In this document: in pieces, positions 27,287-36,625 of the stretch | How the letters are laid out: every line of letters starts with the position of its first letter | Position numbering within the stretch: position 1 is the stretch's first letter | Assembly (NCBI GenBank): GCA_938040055.1 | Contig: CALHWY010000006.1 | Coordinates: 57,082-121,081 of the forward strand | Direction of reading: 5' to 3' | DNA length: 64,000 nt | From: an uncultured Endomicrobiia bacterium | Lineage (GTDB): Bacteria > Elusimicrobiota > Endomicrobiia > Endomicrobiales > Endomicrobiaceae | The notes under the pieces: generated by a model | The model's database searches: none | Told to the model about the DNA's origin: nothing | The model's input: the letters and a program-made list of their open reading frames with translations, nothing else | Program-made: the position numbers and the translations under genes

Positions 27287-28078
27287 TCAAACATATCCGG
27301 CAAGTTCCGCCTCAAGCTTTTTCCAGTCCGGAAAAGCTTTTTTCATATAATCCCTGAATTTTTTATTATGCTTTCTTTCTTTAAGATGAAGCAGTTCGTG
27401 AGCCGTGACATATTCGATGCATCTTCCGCTTTTTTTCGCCAGTTCGGTGTTTAAGGTGATTATCCTGTCGGAAATATTGCAGCTTCCCCATCTTCCCTTC
27501 ATCTTTTTATACTTTATTTTTACCGCGTTTGCGAAAACCGCCCGTTCGGGTTCCGTTTTAAGCGGAAAAAGAAGTCCGGAATTTCTCCGGAAAATTTCCG
27601 GCGGAAAATTTCCGGATGCCGGTTTGCCGCAGATTCCCATTTTTTTCTCCCATTTACGGACAAAACAAGGAACTGTCTCCTCCAGCTTTAATCTGTAAAA
27701 AGCTTCCATTGCCTCTTTTCTTTTCTGCGTTCCGGCTTTGGCCGATATATACATATCTATTGAATCGAAATTCAAAAAAATTTTCGGCTCTTTCGCATAT
27801 TCAAAAATATTCAAATCATATTTTCTGCCCAATACCGCCACTTTTTCGCCCTGACAAAAATTATTGTTTATTTCAGACGGCCGCAAAGCCGTTTTTTCCC
27901 TCTGTTTTCTTATCCAGGCAAGTTTTGAAGCAAAAAAAGACTCCACCGTATTCCTTGCGGCTTTCAAAGGAGCGGAAATCCTGACCTCTCCGTTTAAAAC
28001 GTTTACGGTTATATATATATTCCTGATTTTTTTTCTTTCAAAGCGGGCTTCTATTTCTTCAATTTTAATTTTTTCCAT
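27287..28078 (-). CDS. YgjP/DUF45-type zinc metallopeptidase
   Basis: 263 residues. N-terminal beta region (IYITVNVLNGEVRISAPL, KLAWIRKQREK, GEKVAVLGRKYDL), then the catalytic end: RWGSCNISDRIITLNTELAK, VTAHELLHLKERKHNKKFRD with HExxH-type zinc ligands (HELLH) and a third ligand in KERKHN. Between GICGKP and FANAVKIKYKKMKG there is an extra Pro/Arg-rich loop of about 30 residues that usual YgjP proteins do not have. ATG 28078 fits the family start, but no ribosome site is seen. Substrate unknown. Confidence 0.85.
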   Translation of the reverse strand: MEKIKIEEIEARFERKKIRNIYITVNVLNGEVRISAPLKAARNTVESFFASKLAWIRKQREKTALRPSEINNNFCQGEKVAVLGRKYDLNIFEYAKEPKIFLNFDSIDMYISAKAGTQKRKEAMEAFYRLKLEETVPCFVRKWEKKMGICGKPASGNFPPEIFRRNSGLLFPLKTEPERAVFANAVKIKYKKMKGRWGSCNISDRIITLNTELAKKSGRCIEYVTAHELLHLKERKHNKKFRDYMKKAFPDWKKLEAELAGYV

Positions 28079-28468
28079 ATCAAGCAATAATTTTTTTTTG
28101 CGGGCGGTACGTCCATCGCTTTCCTGCGCGAACGTACATAAGACGACGCCGCATCCGTGCGTGCCGCATATCTTATACAGAAAACAGCCGCAAAAGCGTC
28201 CACTGCGCCGGCCGCGGCCGGTATTTCCGGATTCTTGACGGTTTTATGCGCGAACTTCCCGTTTTTCCGTAAAAACAATGCTTCCCGAATACGATTTTCG
28301 CATATATCCGCAGCGTTTCCTTTTAAAACCGGAATAGACGCGAAAGCGGTAAATTCTTCCGGGATAGCTTTCAAAATACCGGCATATTCCAAGGAATCCC
28401 CGAGTATTTTTCCGGAAAAAGAATTCCGCCTTGGATTTATACCGGAAAATTTTACGGATATAAAGCGA
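28079..28468. other. Intergenic, no supported gene
   Basis: 390 bp between copA and the YgjP-like gene. A 113-residue minus-strand frame with a TTG start exists, but its Ala/Arg-rich composition and lack of family features make it look non-coding. Confidence 0.55.
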
Positions 28469-28678
28469 TTATTTTATTTCTTTTACTTCAAAACCCGCAT
28501 CTTTAACGGCCTGCGCAAGGCTTTCATCCGCAACCGAACCGTCCGTTTCGACAACAGCTTCTTTATCCCGGAGATTGACATCCGCATCTTTTACTCCGTC
28601 CAAAGCTTTAAGCGCTTTTGTAACCGACGCGCTGCAATGTCCGCAGCTCATTCCTTCAATTTTAATGGTTTTTTTCAT
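28469..28678 (-). CDS. copZ: Probable free copper chaperone CopZ from an internal start in copA
   Basis: In-frame ATG 28678 is preceded by AAGGAG at 28685-28690 with a 6-nt spacer, inside the copA frame. It would give a 69-residue HMA protein starting MKKTIKIEGMSCGHCSASV, the exact size and start of a stand-alone CopZ. The site lies precisely at the domain border. Escherichia coli makes a free CopA(Z) by frameshifting; here an internal start would do the same. Seen: site, frame, length. Inferred: that it is used. Confidence 0.7.
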   Translation of the reverse strand: MKKTIKIEGMSCGHCSASVTKALKALDGVKDADVNLRDKEAVVETDGSVADESLAQAVKDAGFEVKEIK

Positions 28679-31006
28679 TGTTTTCTCCTTTTTTACAATA
28701 TTTTTATTGCCGGCTTTTTCAGGTTTGAAAAATCTCAGTCTTAAAGCATTGGAAACCACCGAAACGGAACTGAAACTCATTGCCGCGGCCGCTATCATGG
28801 GATTAAGAAGTATTCCCCAGGCTTTATAAAGAGCTCCCGCAGCCAGCGGAATTCCCACGGCATTGTAAATAAAAGCCCAGAAAAGATTTTGCTTGATATT
28901 TCTAACCGTCGCGCGGCTGAGCCTTACCGCCGTAACCGCGTCATTGAGATCGCTTCTCATCAAAACTATATCGGCGGATTCAATCGCAATATCCGTTCCC
29001 GCGCCTATGGCTATGCCGACGTCCGCGCGCGCCAGAGCCGGCGCGTCGTTTATGCCGTCGCCTATCATCGCCACTTTTTTCCCCCGTTTTTGCAAAGCGC
29101 GGATTTCTCTTTCTTTTTCTTCCGGCAAAAGATCGGAAACGACCGCATCCACGCCGGCCAGCTCTCCTATAAAACGCGCCGTTTTCGCATTGTCTCCGGT
29201 AAGCATTACTACATCAATGCCCATCTGCCTGAACTTTGCCACGGCTTCGGCGCTTCCGGCTTTCAAAGTGTCGGCTAAAGCTATTATCCCGAGAAAAGTT
29301 TTACCTTTGGCAAAATACAAAGGGATTTTTCCCTGACGCGAAAAATCTTCGCCTTTTTTTATGTATCCGCTTATGTCGATTTTTTCTCTCTCCATAAGCT
29401 TGCGGTTGCCTCCGGAAACTTTGACGCCGTCCGGAGCGCCGCCGTAAACGCCTTTGACAATGCCGCTTATGCCTTCTCCGTGTATAAAATTGTAGCCGCT
29501 GACTTTTTCCGGCGCAGTTTTTTTGTCTGAAGCATATTTGACCACGGCGCCGGCCAAAGGATGGTTTGACATGCTTTCTATCGAAGCTGCGAGCACAAGC
29601 AGTTCTTTCTCGTCGCCGTTTGCGGCTATTATGTCCGTAACGACGGGTTTGCCTTCCGTTATCGTCCCCGTTTTGTCAATGACGGCCGTATCAATCATCC
29701 GGGCGGTTTCCAAAGCCTGCGCCGATTTGATAAGTATGCCGTTTGAAGCTCCTCTTCCCATGCCTGCCATTATTGCCGTAGGAGTCGCAAGGCCCAAAGC
29801 GCACGGGCAGGATATGACAAGCACGGATATGCCCACGGAAAGCGCAAAGCCACCGCCGTATCCGCTGATAAGCCAGCAGGCCGACGCGCATAAAGCCGTA
29901 AACATAACAGCGGGAACAAAAATATAGCTTATTTTATCGGCCAGCCTTGCTATCGGCGCTTTAGAAGAAGTCGCCTCGTCTACAAGACTTATTATCCGCG
30001 CCAGCGCGGTTTCATCTCCGACCGCGACGGCTTTCATTTTGAAATATCCGGAAACGTTTACGGTCGCGCCCGTAACTTTATCTCCCGCGCTTTTATCGGC
30101 AGGCAGGCTTTCTCCGGTTATAGCGGATTCGTCAATGGAAGCATTTCCTTCTTCGATAATTCCGTCCGCCGGAACCGTGTCGCCCGATTTGACTATAAGA
30201 ATATCTCCTTTCACGACGTCCTCAACGGGAATTTCTTCTTCTGTGCCGTTACGGAGCGCGACAGCCGTTTTGGGAGCAAGGTTTATAAGTTTTGTTATTT
30301 CCTGCGAAGTTTTGCCTTTGGCCCTTGCTTCAAGAAATTTCCCCAGAGTTATCAGGGTAAGAATCATCGCAGCCGATTCAAAGTAGAGATTCATCGCGGC
30401 TTCATGCGCCAACGCCGTATCGCCGACGGAAAAGCCGTAAGCCGTTTTATATACGGAATATGTCCCGTAGACAAAAGCCGATCCCGAACCAAGCGCTATG
30501 AGAGAATCCATATTGGGAGAAAGTTTCAGCAGATTTTTAAAACCGGACTGAAAATATTTTCCGTTGATGAAAACCACCGGAACCGCCAGCAGGAACTGGG
30601 TAAAAACCAAAATCATCAAATTGGAGGCTCCTGCGAAAAATGACGGCAAAGGAAGACCGATCATCGGGCCCATGGCCGTATAAAAAAGAGGAAGAGTAAA
30701 TATAAGCGACGCTATGAATCTTTTTTTTATCAATTCCGTTTCCGTCTGCGCGCCGTTTACGGGCATCGCGCCTTTTATTTTTTCTTTCCGGACGCTTTTT
30801 AACGCCGCGCCGTATCCGGCCTCTTCGACTTTTTCGACTATTTCCCCGGCGTTTGTTACGGCCCCGTCGAAAATTACCGACATGGAATTTTTTAAAAGGT
30901 TTACATTAACGCTTTTTACGCCTTTTACTTTCGACACGACTCTTTCCACGCGCGCCGAGCAGGCCGAACAAGTCATACCCGTGACAATAAAATTTTTCTT
31001 TTCCAT
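28469..31006 (-). CDS. copA: Copper-translocating P1B-type ATPase with an extra C-terminal CopZ domain
   Basis: 845-residue Cu(I) exporter of the inner membrane. N-terminal HMA domain with GMTCSAC; eight membrane spans; AITGES actuator loop; copper site CPC in VISCPCALGLATP; phosphorylation site DKTGT; SNHPLA; GDGINDAPALA. The last 69 residues are a second HMA domain (GMSCGHCSASV) joined by a short Lys-rich linker, an unusual place since extra HMA domains are normally N-terminal. ATG 31006 is chosen over one six codons earlier because AAAGG lies upstream. A divergent HxlR-type regulator sits 395 nt away. Confidence 0.96.
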   Translation of the reverse strand: MEKKNFIVTGMTCSACSARVERVVSKVKGVKSVNVNLLKNSMSVIFDGAVTNAGEIVEKVEEAGYGAALKSVRKEKIKGAMPVNGAQTETELIKKRFIASLIFTLPLFYTAMGPMIGLPLPSFFAGASNLMILVFTQFLLAVPVVFINGKYFQSGFKNLLKLSPNMDSLIALGSGSAFVYGTYSVYKTAYGFSVGDTALAHEAAMNLYFESAAMILTLITLGKFLEARAKGKTSQEITKLINLAPKTAVALRNGTEEEIPVEDVVKGDILIVKSGDTVPADGIIEEGNASIDESAITGESLPADKSAGDKVTGATVNVSGYFKMKAVAVGDETALARIISLVDEATSSKAPIARLADKISYIFVPAVMFTALCASACWLISGYGGGFALSVGISVLVISCPCALGLATPTAIMAGMGRGASNGILIKSAQALETARMIDTAVIDKTGTITEGKPVVTDIIAANGDEKELLVLAASIESMSNHPLAGAVVKYASDKKTAPEKVSGYNFIHGEGISGIVKGVYGGAPDGVKVSGGNRKLMEREKIDISGYIKKGEDFSRQGKIPLYFAKGKTFLGIIALADTLKAGSAEAVAKFRQMGIDVVMLTGDNAKTARFIGELAGVDAVVSDLLPEEKEREIRALQKRGKKVAMIGDGINDAPALARADVGIAIGAGTDIAIESADIVLMRSDLNDAVTAVRLSRATVRNIKQNLFWAFIYNAVGIPLAAGALYKAWGILLNPMIAAAAMSFSSVSVVSNALRLRFFKPEKAGNKNIVKKEKTMKKTIKIEGMSCGHCSASVTKALKALDGVKDADVNLRDKEAVVETDGSVADESLAQAVKDAGFEVKEIK

Positions 31007-31024
31007 ATATTCGCCTTTTGTCAT

Positions 31025-31401
31025 ATTTTATTTTTGCGTCCGGAAAATATATTTGACAACGCCTTTTGTTTTAATTAGCATTTTATAAATCAATTATCCT
31101 TTTGGCAAGAATGCACTTTTTTGTAATATAGTATATGAAAAGATACTTCAAAAACATTCGGGCAATATAAAAAAGCGGACGGATAAGTTTTCTTTCCGTA
31201 AAAAAGCTCTGCTTTGCAGCGGATATTTTTATTTTTGCGTTTTCTTGACGCCGCTTCCGGTTTGCGCGGGACTGTTTTACGTTTTTTAAGATTTTGCCGG
31301 TTTTTGAAAAAAACAAAAGGCGTGCGCGCAAAGAAATTTTCGCGATATTTAAATCTTTAACGGACGTATTTGGAAATTGATAAGTTTTAAAGAGGTTTTT
31401 T
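31025..31401. other. Divergent intergenic region of copA and the HxlR-type gene
   Basis: 377 bp holding the outward control regions of both genes. No copper-box palindrome was recognised by eye and no gene is supported; a Lys/Arg-rich 82-residue minus-strand frame looks spurious. Confidence 0.5.
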
Positions 31402-31824
31402 ATGAAAAAGAAAAATCAAAATTACAATTGTCCCGTTTCGACCGCGTTAAATATTATAGGCGGAAAATACAAACCTCTTATACTCTGGCATTTGCTGAAC
31501 GGAACTTTAAGATTTTCCGGTTTAAAAAAGCTTATTCCCGGAGTTACCGCGAAAATGCTCACGCAGCAGCTCAGGGAGCTTGAAAACAATGCGCTGATTT
31601 CGAGGAAAGTTTTTCCCGTTGTGCCGCCCAAAGTCGAATATTCCCTTACGCAGGAAGGAAAAACGCTTAAGCCCGTTCTTTCGGCTATGTTTGTCTGGGG
31701 AAGCGGATACCTGAAACTTAAAGGGCTTACCCCTAACTGCACGATGATAACCGACGCGAAAGAAAAAAATACGGGCAGCCGTCATGCTTGTTTAAATATT
31801 TATCGGGACAAAAGAAAAATTTAA
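31402..31824 (+). CDS. HxlR-family transcriptional regulator
   Basis: 140 residues, winged helix of the MarR/HxlR group: CPVSTALNIIGGKYKPLILWHLL, GTLRFSGLKKLIPGVTAKMLTQQLRELENNALI, then the wing VVPPKVEYSLTQEGKTLKPVL. Cys10 stands where YodB/HypR-type members carry their redox-sensing cysteine. AGAGG lies about 6-8 nt before the ATG. Divergent from copA, so it may sense thiol stress or metal, but the link is only positional. Confidence 0.92.
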   Translation: MKKKNQNYNCPVSTALNIIGGKYKPLILWHLLNGTLRFSGLKKLIPGVTAKMLTQQLRELENNALISRKVFPVVPPKVEYSLTQEGKTLKPVLSAMFVWGSGYLKLKGLTPNCTMITDAKEKNTGSRHACLNIYRDKRKI

Positions 31825-31966
31825 CGAAAAGCCGGAAGTTTTTGCTTTATTTCCCGGACTTTATGGCGGCTTTCTTATATTCATATTCACGGAAAATCTG
31901 TAAGGGAAAACGTCCGCTGCGGTTTTAAAAACGTTTACGGTAAAATTTAATTTGTAAAAAAGTCAT

Positions 31967-32548
31967 ATGAGAATAAGACATAAAAGGAATAATAGCGGCA
32001 AACGCGCAAAAAAGATTTTTCTTAAGAAAAATCTTTATAAACTCGCGTTTATGCTTGTAACGGCGTTTTTTTCCGGACTGCTCGTCAAAGAAACGGCCGT
32101 AAAGGAATATGCCCGTCCTGTCAGCGGAATTATATCGGGAACGGTTATAAAAATAAACGACGGAGACACTCTGACCGTAATAAACGGTGAAAACAAGCGC
32201 GTAAAAATCAGGCTTTACGGAATAGATTCGCCCGAACTGGATCAAAGCCACGGACAAAACGCGAAAAGATTTCTGTCCGAGAAAGTTTTAGAAAAAAACA
32301 TTACGGCCGACATTCTTGACATTGACCGCTATAAGCGCTCTGTCGGAAGAGTTTTTGCTGACGGAACTGACATAAACCGCATGATGGTTGAGGAAGGCCA
32401 TGCCTGGGTATACACGCAATTCTGCAAAATTGCGGAATGCGCGCAATGGGAAAAACTGCAAAAAACCGCCAGAGAGCAAAAGAAAGGTCTCTGGAGCGAA
32501 AAGTATCCCGTTGAGCCGTGGAAATGGAGAAAAAGAACTTACCGTTAA
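31967..32548 (+). CDS. Staphylococcal-nuclease-like thermonuclease, membrane-anchored or secreted
   Basis: 193 residues. Basic N-terminus, one hydrophobic span (about residues 25-42, LAFMLVTAFFSGLLV), then an SNase OB-fold: GTVIKINDGDTLTV, KIRLYGIDSPEL with catalytic Arg and Glu, DRYKRSVGRVF with the second Arg, MVEEGHAWVYTQF and KKGLWSEKYPVEPWKWRK. The catalytic set is complete, so a Ca-dependent extracytoplasmic nuclease is likely. No partner gene is evident. Confidence 0.9.
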   Translation: MRIRHKRNNSGKRAKKIFLKKNLYKLAFMLVTAFFSGLLVKETAVKEYARPVSGIISGTVIKINDGDTLTVINGENKRVKIRLYGIDSPELDQSHGQNAKRFLSEKVLEKNITADILDIDRYKRSVGRVFADGTDINRMMVEEGHAWVYTQFCKIAECAQWEKLQKTAREQKKGLWSEKYPVEPWKWRKRTYR

Positions 32549-33297
32549 CAAAATTTTTTTTAAAAAAAAGTTCGTCCCGAGCGCCGGCCTGTTTTTCGCC
32601 GTCTTTTTGATAAAAGCAAAAGTTTTAAAAATATCTTATTTTTCGTTTATTTTTATATTTCTGTAATTTATGAAGCGTATTTTTCAGCCTGAACCGTAAA
32701 TTCCGGAAAAGTTTTAGTTTTATACGGCAAAACAATGCGGTTTAAAATATAAAATCTTTTCCGTACAGCCGCCTGAAACGGCCTGCCGGACAAAATATCG
32801 GCAGTATTCATCTTTCGGATCCGGGAAACGCCCGCCGGACATTTCCGTTTAAACGCCTTGATTTGTTTTTACGGCCGGGCTTTATCAAAATATGAAAATG
32901 CGAATATACGGCGCGATCTCAGCGCTTTTATCCGGTTTTTAAAAATTTCGCATTTGCCGAAAGCCTCAAGCACAGGCTTTATCCGGATATAACCGTAAGA
33001 TCAATTTATAAGGCAGGCAAAGCCGTTGTTTTACGGCATACATACCATATTCCGTTTTTGACGAATCGACCCGCCTGGCGTTTTTTAAGATAAAAAGCGG
33101 ACTCTCCGTCTAAGCGCGGTTTATTAAAAGCCGCCGTATTGAAAACAACGCGGTAAGGCTTAGGCATATGCCGGATAGAATAATTTATGCGGATGCATAT
33201 TTTTCTTCCTCGGACATATACGAAAAAACCCCGACGGCATTTTTGCGGTTTTTTGAATACAAGGCCGAATAAGCCCGGATTCTGAAACGGAAAATTT
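32549..33297. other. Intergenic, nothing recognised
   Basis: 749 bp between the thermonuclease and the NSS transporter gene (convergent). No frame with a ribosome site, no RNA, no clean terminator. Possibly decayed sequence. Confidence 0.6.
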
Positions 33298-34611
33298 TCA
33301 GCGGTTTATATGGAATATGTTTACTATATATATTATAAGTATCAGCCCGCATAAAACATAACGGCCGGCAGGCATGAATATTTTTCCCAGAGCTTTTTTT
33401 CTTCCGATTTCTATTTCGTCTTTAAAAATCTTTTCCGGAAAAATCCAAAAAGCGAATATCCCGCCTATAAGAGCGCATAAAGGAACGAAATATATTTCAA
33501 GAATATCCATAAAACCGCCGATATTGCCGTTAATAAAAATATTGCATACGAAAGCGGCAAAAGCCGCTGTTATGACAGCCGATATGCGCCTCATCTTAAA
33601 TTTGTTCTGCAGGGTTTCTATCACCACTTCAAGAACGCTTATAAATGAAGTCAGCGCAGCAAAAAAAACCGCGGTAAAAAAAATTATCATAAAAAACTGC
33701 CCTAAAGGAATGGTTTTAAAGATATCGGGCATTGTTATAAACATCAGAGCCGGACCGGCTTTGACATTAAGACTGAAAGCAAAAACCGCCGGAATAATGA
33801 CTAAAGAAGCTATAACGGAAGAAACAGTGTCAAGAATCACTATATTTTTCGCCGAGACTATTATATCTTCGCTTTTTTTCGAATAAGAGCCGTAAACGAT
33901 CATTATCGAGCCGAATATGGACAAAGAGTAAAAAGCCTGTCCCAGCGCAAGTATCCATGTGCGCGGATTAGATAAAAATTCCCATCTGGGCACGAAAAGA
34001 TATTTATATCCTTCATAAGAGCCGGGCAGAAAGAAAACCCTTACGGCCAAAACAAGAAATAAAATTATGAAAGCGGGAATCATAAAACCGCTTATTTTTT
34101 CTATTCCTTTTTCAACTCCTCTTATCATTGACAATGCCGTAATCGCGAGAGTAACCGCCACCCAAAGCATTATATCGGTTCCCGTTACTTTATCAAAATA
34201 TCCGGCGCTGTCCGCGGCGGAAAAAGCGGCTCCCGTGACCGAGCCGGCCAAAAAGCGTATTACCCATGCGACAATAACCGAATATCCCAAAGCTATTATA
34301 AAAATAACCGATACGGAAAACCAGCCGAAAGCCTCTCCCGCATTTCCGTTTTTGCCGCGGAGTTCAAGCGCTTTTCTGAAAGCGCCTATAGGGCCTGCGC
34401 CGGTAAGCCTGCCTACGGTTATTTCCCCGGCAACCGCCGTAAAACCCAAAAGAATAACACATAATATATAAGGTATTAAAAAAGCCGCTCCGCCCAGCTC
34501 GCCCGTTCTGTAAGGAAAAAGCCATATATTGCCCATTCCTATAGCCGATCCGGCCGCCGCAAGAATAAAACCCCATTTGGAAGAAAAAGAGTCTTTAACA
34601 GTCGATGACAT
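33298..34611 (-). CDS. Sodium-dependent NSS (SNF) family transporter
   Basis: 437 residues, 11 predicted membrane spans, the short prokaryotic form like Bacillus MhsT (amino-acid uptake). Family signature in span 1: WGFILAAAGSAIGMGNIWLFPYRTGELGGAAFLIPYI, with the unwound GSAIGMGN sodium/substrate site; LGQAFYSLSIFGSIMIVYGSY matches span 6 and ALTSFISVLEVVIETLQNKF span 8. Substrate probably an amino acid, not defined by sequence. Monocistronic. Confidence 0.93.
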   Translation of the reverse strand: MSSTVKDSFSSKWGFILAAAGSAIGMGNIWLFPYRTGELGGAAFLIPYILCVILLGFTAVAGEITVGRLTGAGPIGAFRKALELRGKNGNAGEAFGWFSVSVIFIIALGYSVIVAWVIRFLAGSVTGAAFSAADSAGYFDKVTGTDIMLWVAVTLAITALSMIRGVEKGIEKISGFMIPAFIILFLVLAVRVFFLPGSYEGYKYLFVPRWEFLSNPRTWILALGQAFYSLSIFGSIMIVYGSYSKKSEDIIVSAKNIVILDTVSSVIASLVIIPAVFAFSLNVKAGPALMFITMPDIFKTIPLGQFFMIIFFTAVFFAALTSFISVLEVVIETLQNKFKMRRISAVITAAFAAFVCNIFINGNIGGFMDILEIYFVPLCALIGGIFAFWIFPEKIFKDEIEIGRKKALGKIFMPAGRYVLCGLILIIYIVNIFHINR

Positions 34612-34952
34612 AAAAATTTTCCCTTTAATATGTATTTATCGAAACAGCGGCAAAAAAATTTGCGCCGTTTAAATATTTCCCGATTTTAAATCCGTCATTA
34701 TAAAAAAGCCGGAGTCCAATGAGATTTCCGCAAAAATTGTAAATTCTCTTGCCGGCGGCCGCATTTTGAATAAACAGGACGGCTGAATTTTATATTTTAA
34801 AGGCATTATACAGCAATACAAAAAAATCGGCAAGAGCATAAACCTTGCCGGGACGGTCTGTTTCGCCGCATATGAAAGCGGCAAAGCCTCTTGATAATGC
34901 CGGTTCTTTTATCTTATCATATGTTTTAGAAAATAAACGGAGGAAAAATTTT

Positions 34953-35585
34953 ATGATAAAGTATGCGCTTTATACGGTTTTGGCTTTAATCTCGGCGGTC
35001 ATTATTATAGGCGGCGTTCATATTTGCAGAGTTTATTTAAAAAATAAAAAAGAAATGTCCTTTTATGCCGGCCAAAATATTGAAGTCAATAAAAACTTCG
35101 GAAAAGTTCTTGTGGTTTATTATTCGCTAAGCGGAAATACCCGCGCAATAGCGCGCAAAATAGCATCAATGACAAACGCCGATATTTATGAAATCAAAAC
35201 AAAAGGCAAAATGTCTTCCGGTCTGAAAATATACAAAGAAATAAGAAAGCAGCTTAAAACCGGAAAATATCCGGAAATTGAAAACGGAATGCCGGATTTC
35301 GCGTCATATGACTATATTTTCGTAGGCGCTCCGGTATGGTGGTATACGGCCGCGACTCCTTTGCTCGCATTTCTGGAAAAATCCGACTTTCTCGGGAAAA
35401 AAGTAATTCCTTTTTCCACCCAGGGAAGCAATCCCGGAACATTCGCGCGGGATTTTGAGAAAAAAGCCGTCAATGCCGTTATTTTGCGGGGAAGAAATTT
35501 TAATAATCTTTCAAAAAAATACGATAAAGCCGTGGACAATAAAATAGCCGTATGGCTAAACGGACTGGATGCGGATAAACAATAA
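34953..35585 (+). CDS. Membrane-tethered flavodoxin-like protein
   Basis: 210 residues. One N-terminal span (about 4-28, ALYTVLALISAVIIIGGVHI), then a flavodoxin domain: VLVVYYSLSGNTRAIARKIA (FMN phosphate loop), DIYEIK, YDYIFVGAPVWWYTAATPLLAFLE (Trp/Tyr loops around the flavin) and KKVIPFSTQGSNPGTF. ATG 34953 has GGAGG 10 nt upstream; a longer frame from 34845 overlaps no family sequence. Most flavodoxins of this type are soluble. The tether suggests electron transfer at the membrane, on whichever side the domain faces. No partner gene lies beside it. Confidence 0.87.
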   Translation: MIKYALYTVLALISAVIIIGGVHICRVYLKNKKEMSFYAGQNIEVNKNFGKVLVVYYSLSGNTRAIARKIASMTNADIYEIKTKGKMSSGLKIYKEIRKQLKTGKYPEIENGMPDFASYDYIFVGAPVWWYTAATPLLAFLEKSDFLGKKVIPFSTQGSNPGTFARDFEKKAVNAVILRGRNFNNLSKKYDKAVDNKIAVWLNGLDADKQ

Positions 35586-36372
35586 AAATTTTAAACGCTT
35601 CCCAAAACCCTTATTACCGTTTTTTTTTGAGTCCGGATTTAAATATTTTGTCCCGCTTCAAAAAGAGAGCATATGTTTTATAATAAATAACCGCCAACCG
35701 CCGGATAAATTTTTGTATATCCGCGTATTTTTGCGGCATTCGTTTTTTGCGCTCCCGCCGCTCCGGCTTTTTCCGGACGGGAAATATAAAGTTTTAGGTT
35801 CAATATTTTTTTCCCGTTAAAAAACGCGCCTTTTCCTATCAATTTCATTTCTTATTTTTCATTTTCCGCATTCCCGCATAATAAAAAAAACTAAACGCGG
35901 ATGTTTTTTGCCGGCAAAAAGTCCGCAAGCCGCGATATACGCAAAATACAAATAAATTCTCAAAACATATCAATGCGCCTAGAAAGCCGCAGACTTGTAA
36001 ATGTATTCTTTTTGTTTTTTTTCTTTATATAAAACTTCCGTTTTCGCCTTTTCGGCGTTCTCATCGTCTGCGGCGGCAAACAACAAATTGAAATTTGCCA
36101 TATCCGGAATTTTTTTAAATTGAAGCGGATGAAACCGCAGGATTTTTGTATAAAAAAAGCGGGATGCGGCATATGCCTGCAATGGAAAGATAAAGAGATT
36201 TCACAAACGGAGAGATTTTTTACGCCGGCATGTCCGGCATAAATTCAGCTGCCGGCCGGGATTTTGCTTTAATAAAAAAGCTTTCTTTTATTAAAGCGCC
36301 GAAAAGAAAACCTTCATCCTGCATTTTTCCGGTTCCGGACTATAAAACGGCCTGCAAAAAAAAGAAAAAAAA
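35586..36372. other. Intergenic, perhaps a gene remnant
   Basis: 787 bp between the flavodoxin gene and tRNA-Ser. On the minus strand around 35980-36100 a short frame (NFNLLFAAADDENAEKAK, ending YIYKSAAF) has protein-like composition but no start region, so it may be the tail of a lost gene. Otherwise nothing is seen. Confidence 0.4.
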
Positions 36373-36464
36373 CGGAAGGGGAGGGATTCGAACCCTCGGT
36401 ACGGATTTTCATCCGTACAGCGGTTTAGCAAACCACCGCACTAGACCAGCTATGCGACCCTTCC
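36373..36464 (-). tRNA. tRNA-Ser (GCU)
   Basis: 92-nt tRNA with the long variable arm of class II (TACGGATGAAAATCCGTA). Acceptor GGAAGGG pairs with CCCTTCC, discriminator G; anticodon GCT at 36427-36429 in loop TTGCTAA; T-arm GGTTCGAATCC. CCA not encoded. Confidence 0.95.
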
Positions 36465-36561
36465 ATTTTAAAAAGCGTAAAGCATTATAACAAATAAGTT
36501 TGATGCTTGCAATAATAAATCCGAGTAAAAAAACGCCTGATTTTTAAACTTTTTTGCGCAA

Positions 36562-36590
36562 TTGCATTTTATCCAAAGAGTTTATATAAT
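36562..36590 (+). promoter_or_regulatory. Promoter of the PHP phosphoesterase gene
   Basis: TTGCAT at 36562-36567, 17-nt spacer, TATAAT at 36585-36590. Predicted start about 29 nt before ATG 36626. Confidence 0.6.
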
Positions 36591-36625
36591 TTCTTGTCTG
36601 ATATTTGACGGCAACGGGGTGAAAT

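Noticed and set aside
28051..28392. 113-residue minus-strand frame with TTG start upstream of the YgjP-like gene
   Set aside because: Overlaps the start of the YgjP-like gene, has Ala/Arg-rich non-protein-like composition and no recognisable family.
31083..31331. 82-residue Lys/Arg-rich minus-strand frame upstream of copA
   Set aside because: No ribosome site; composition follows from AT-rich DNA between two divergent genes.
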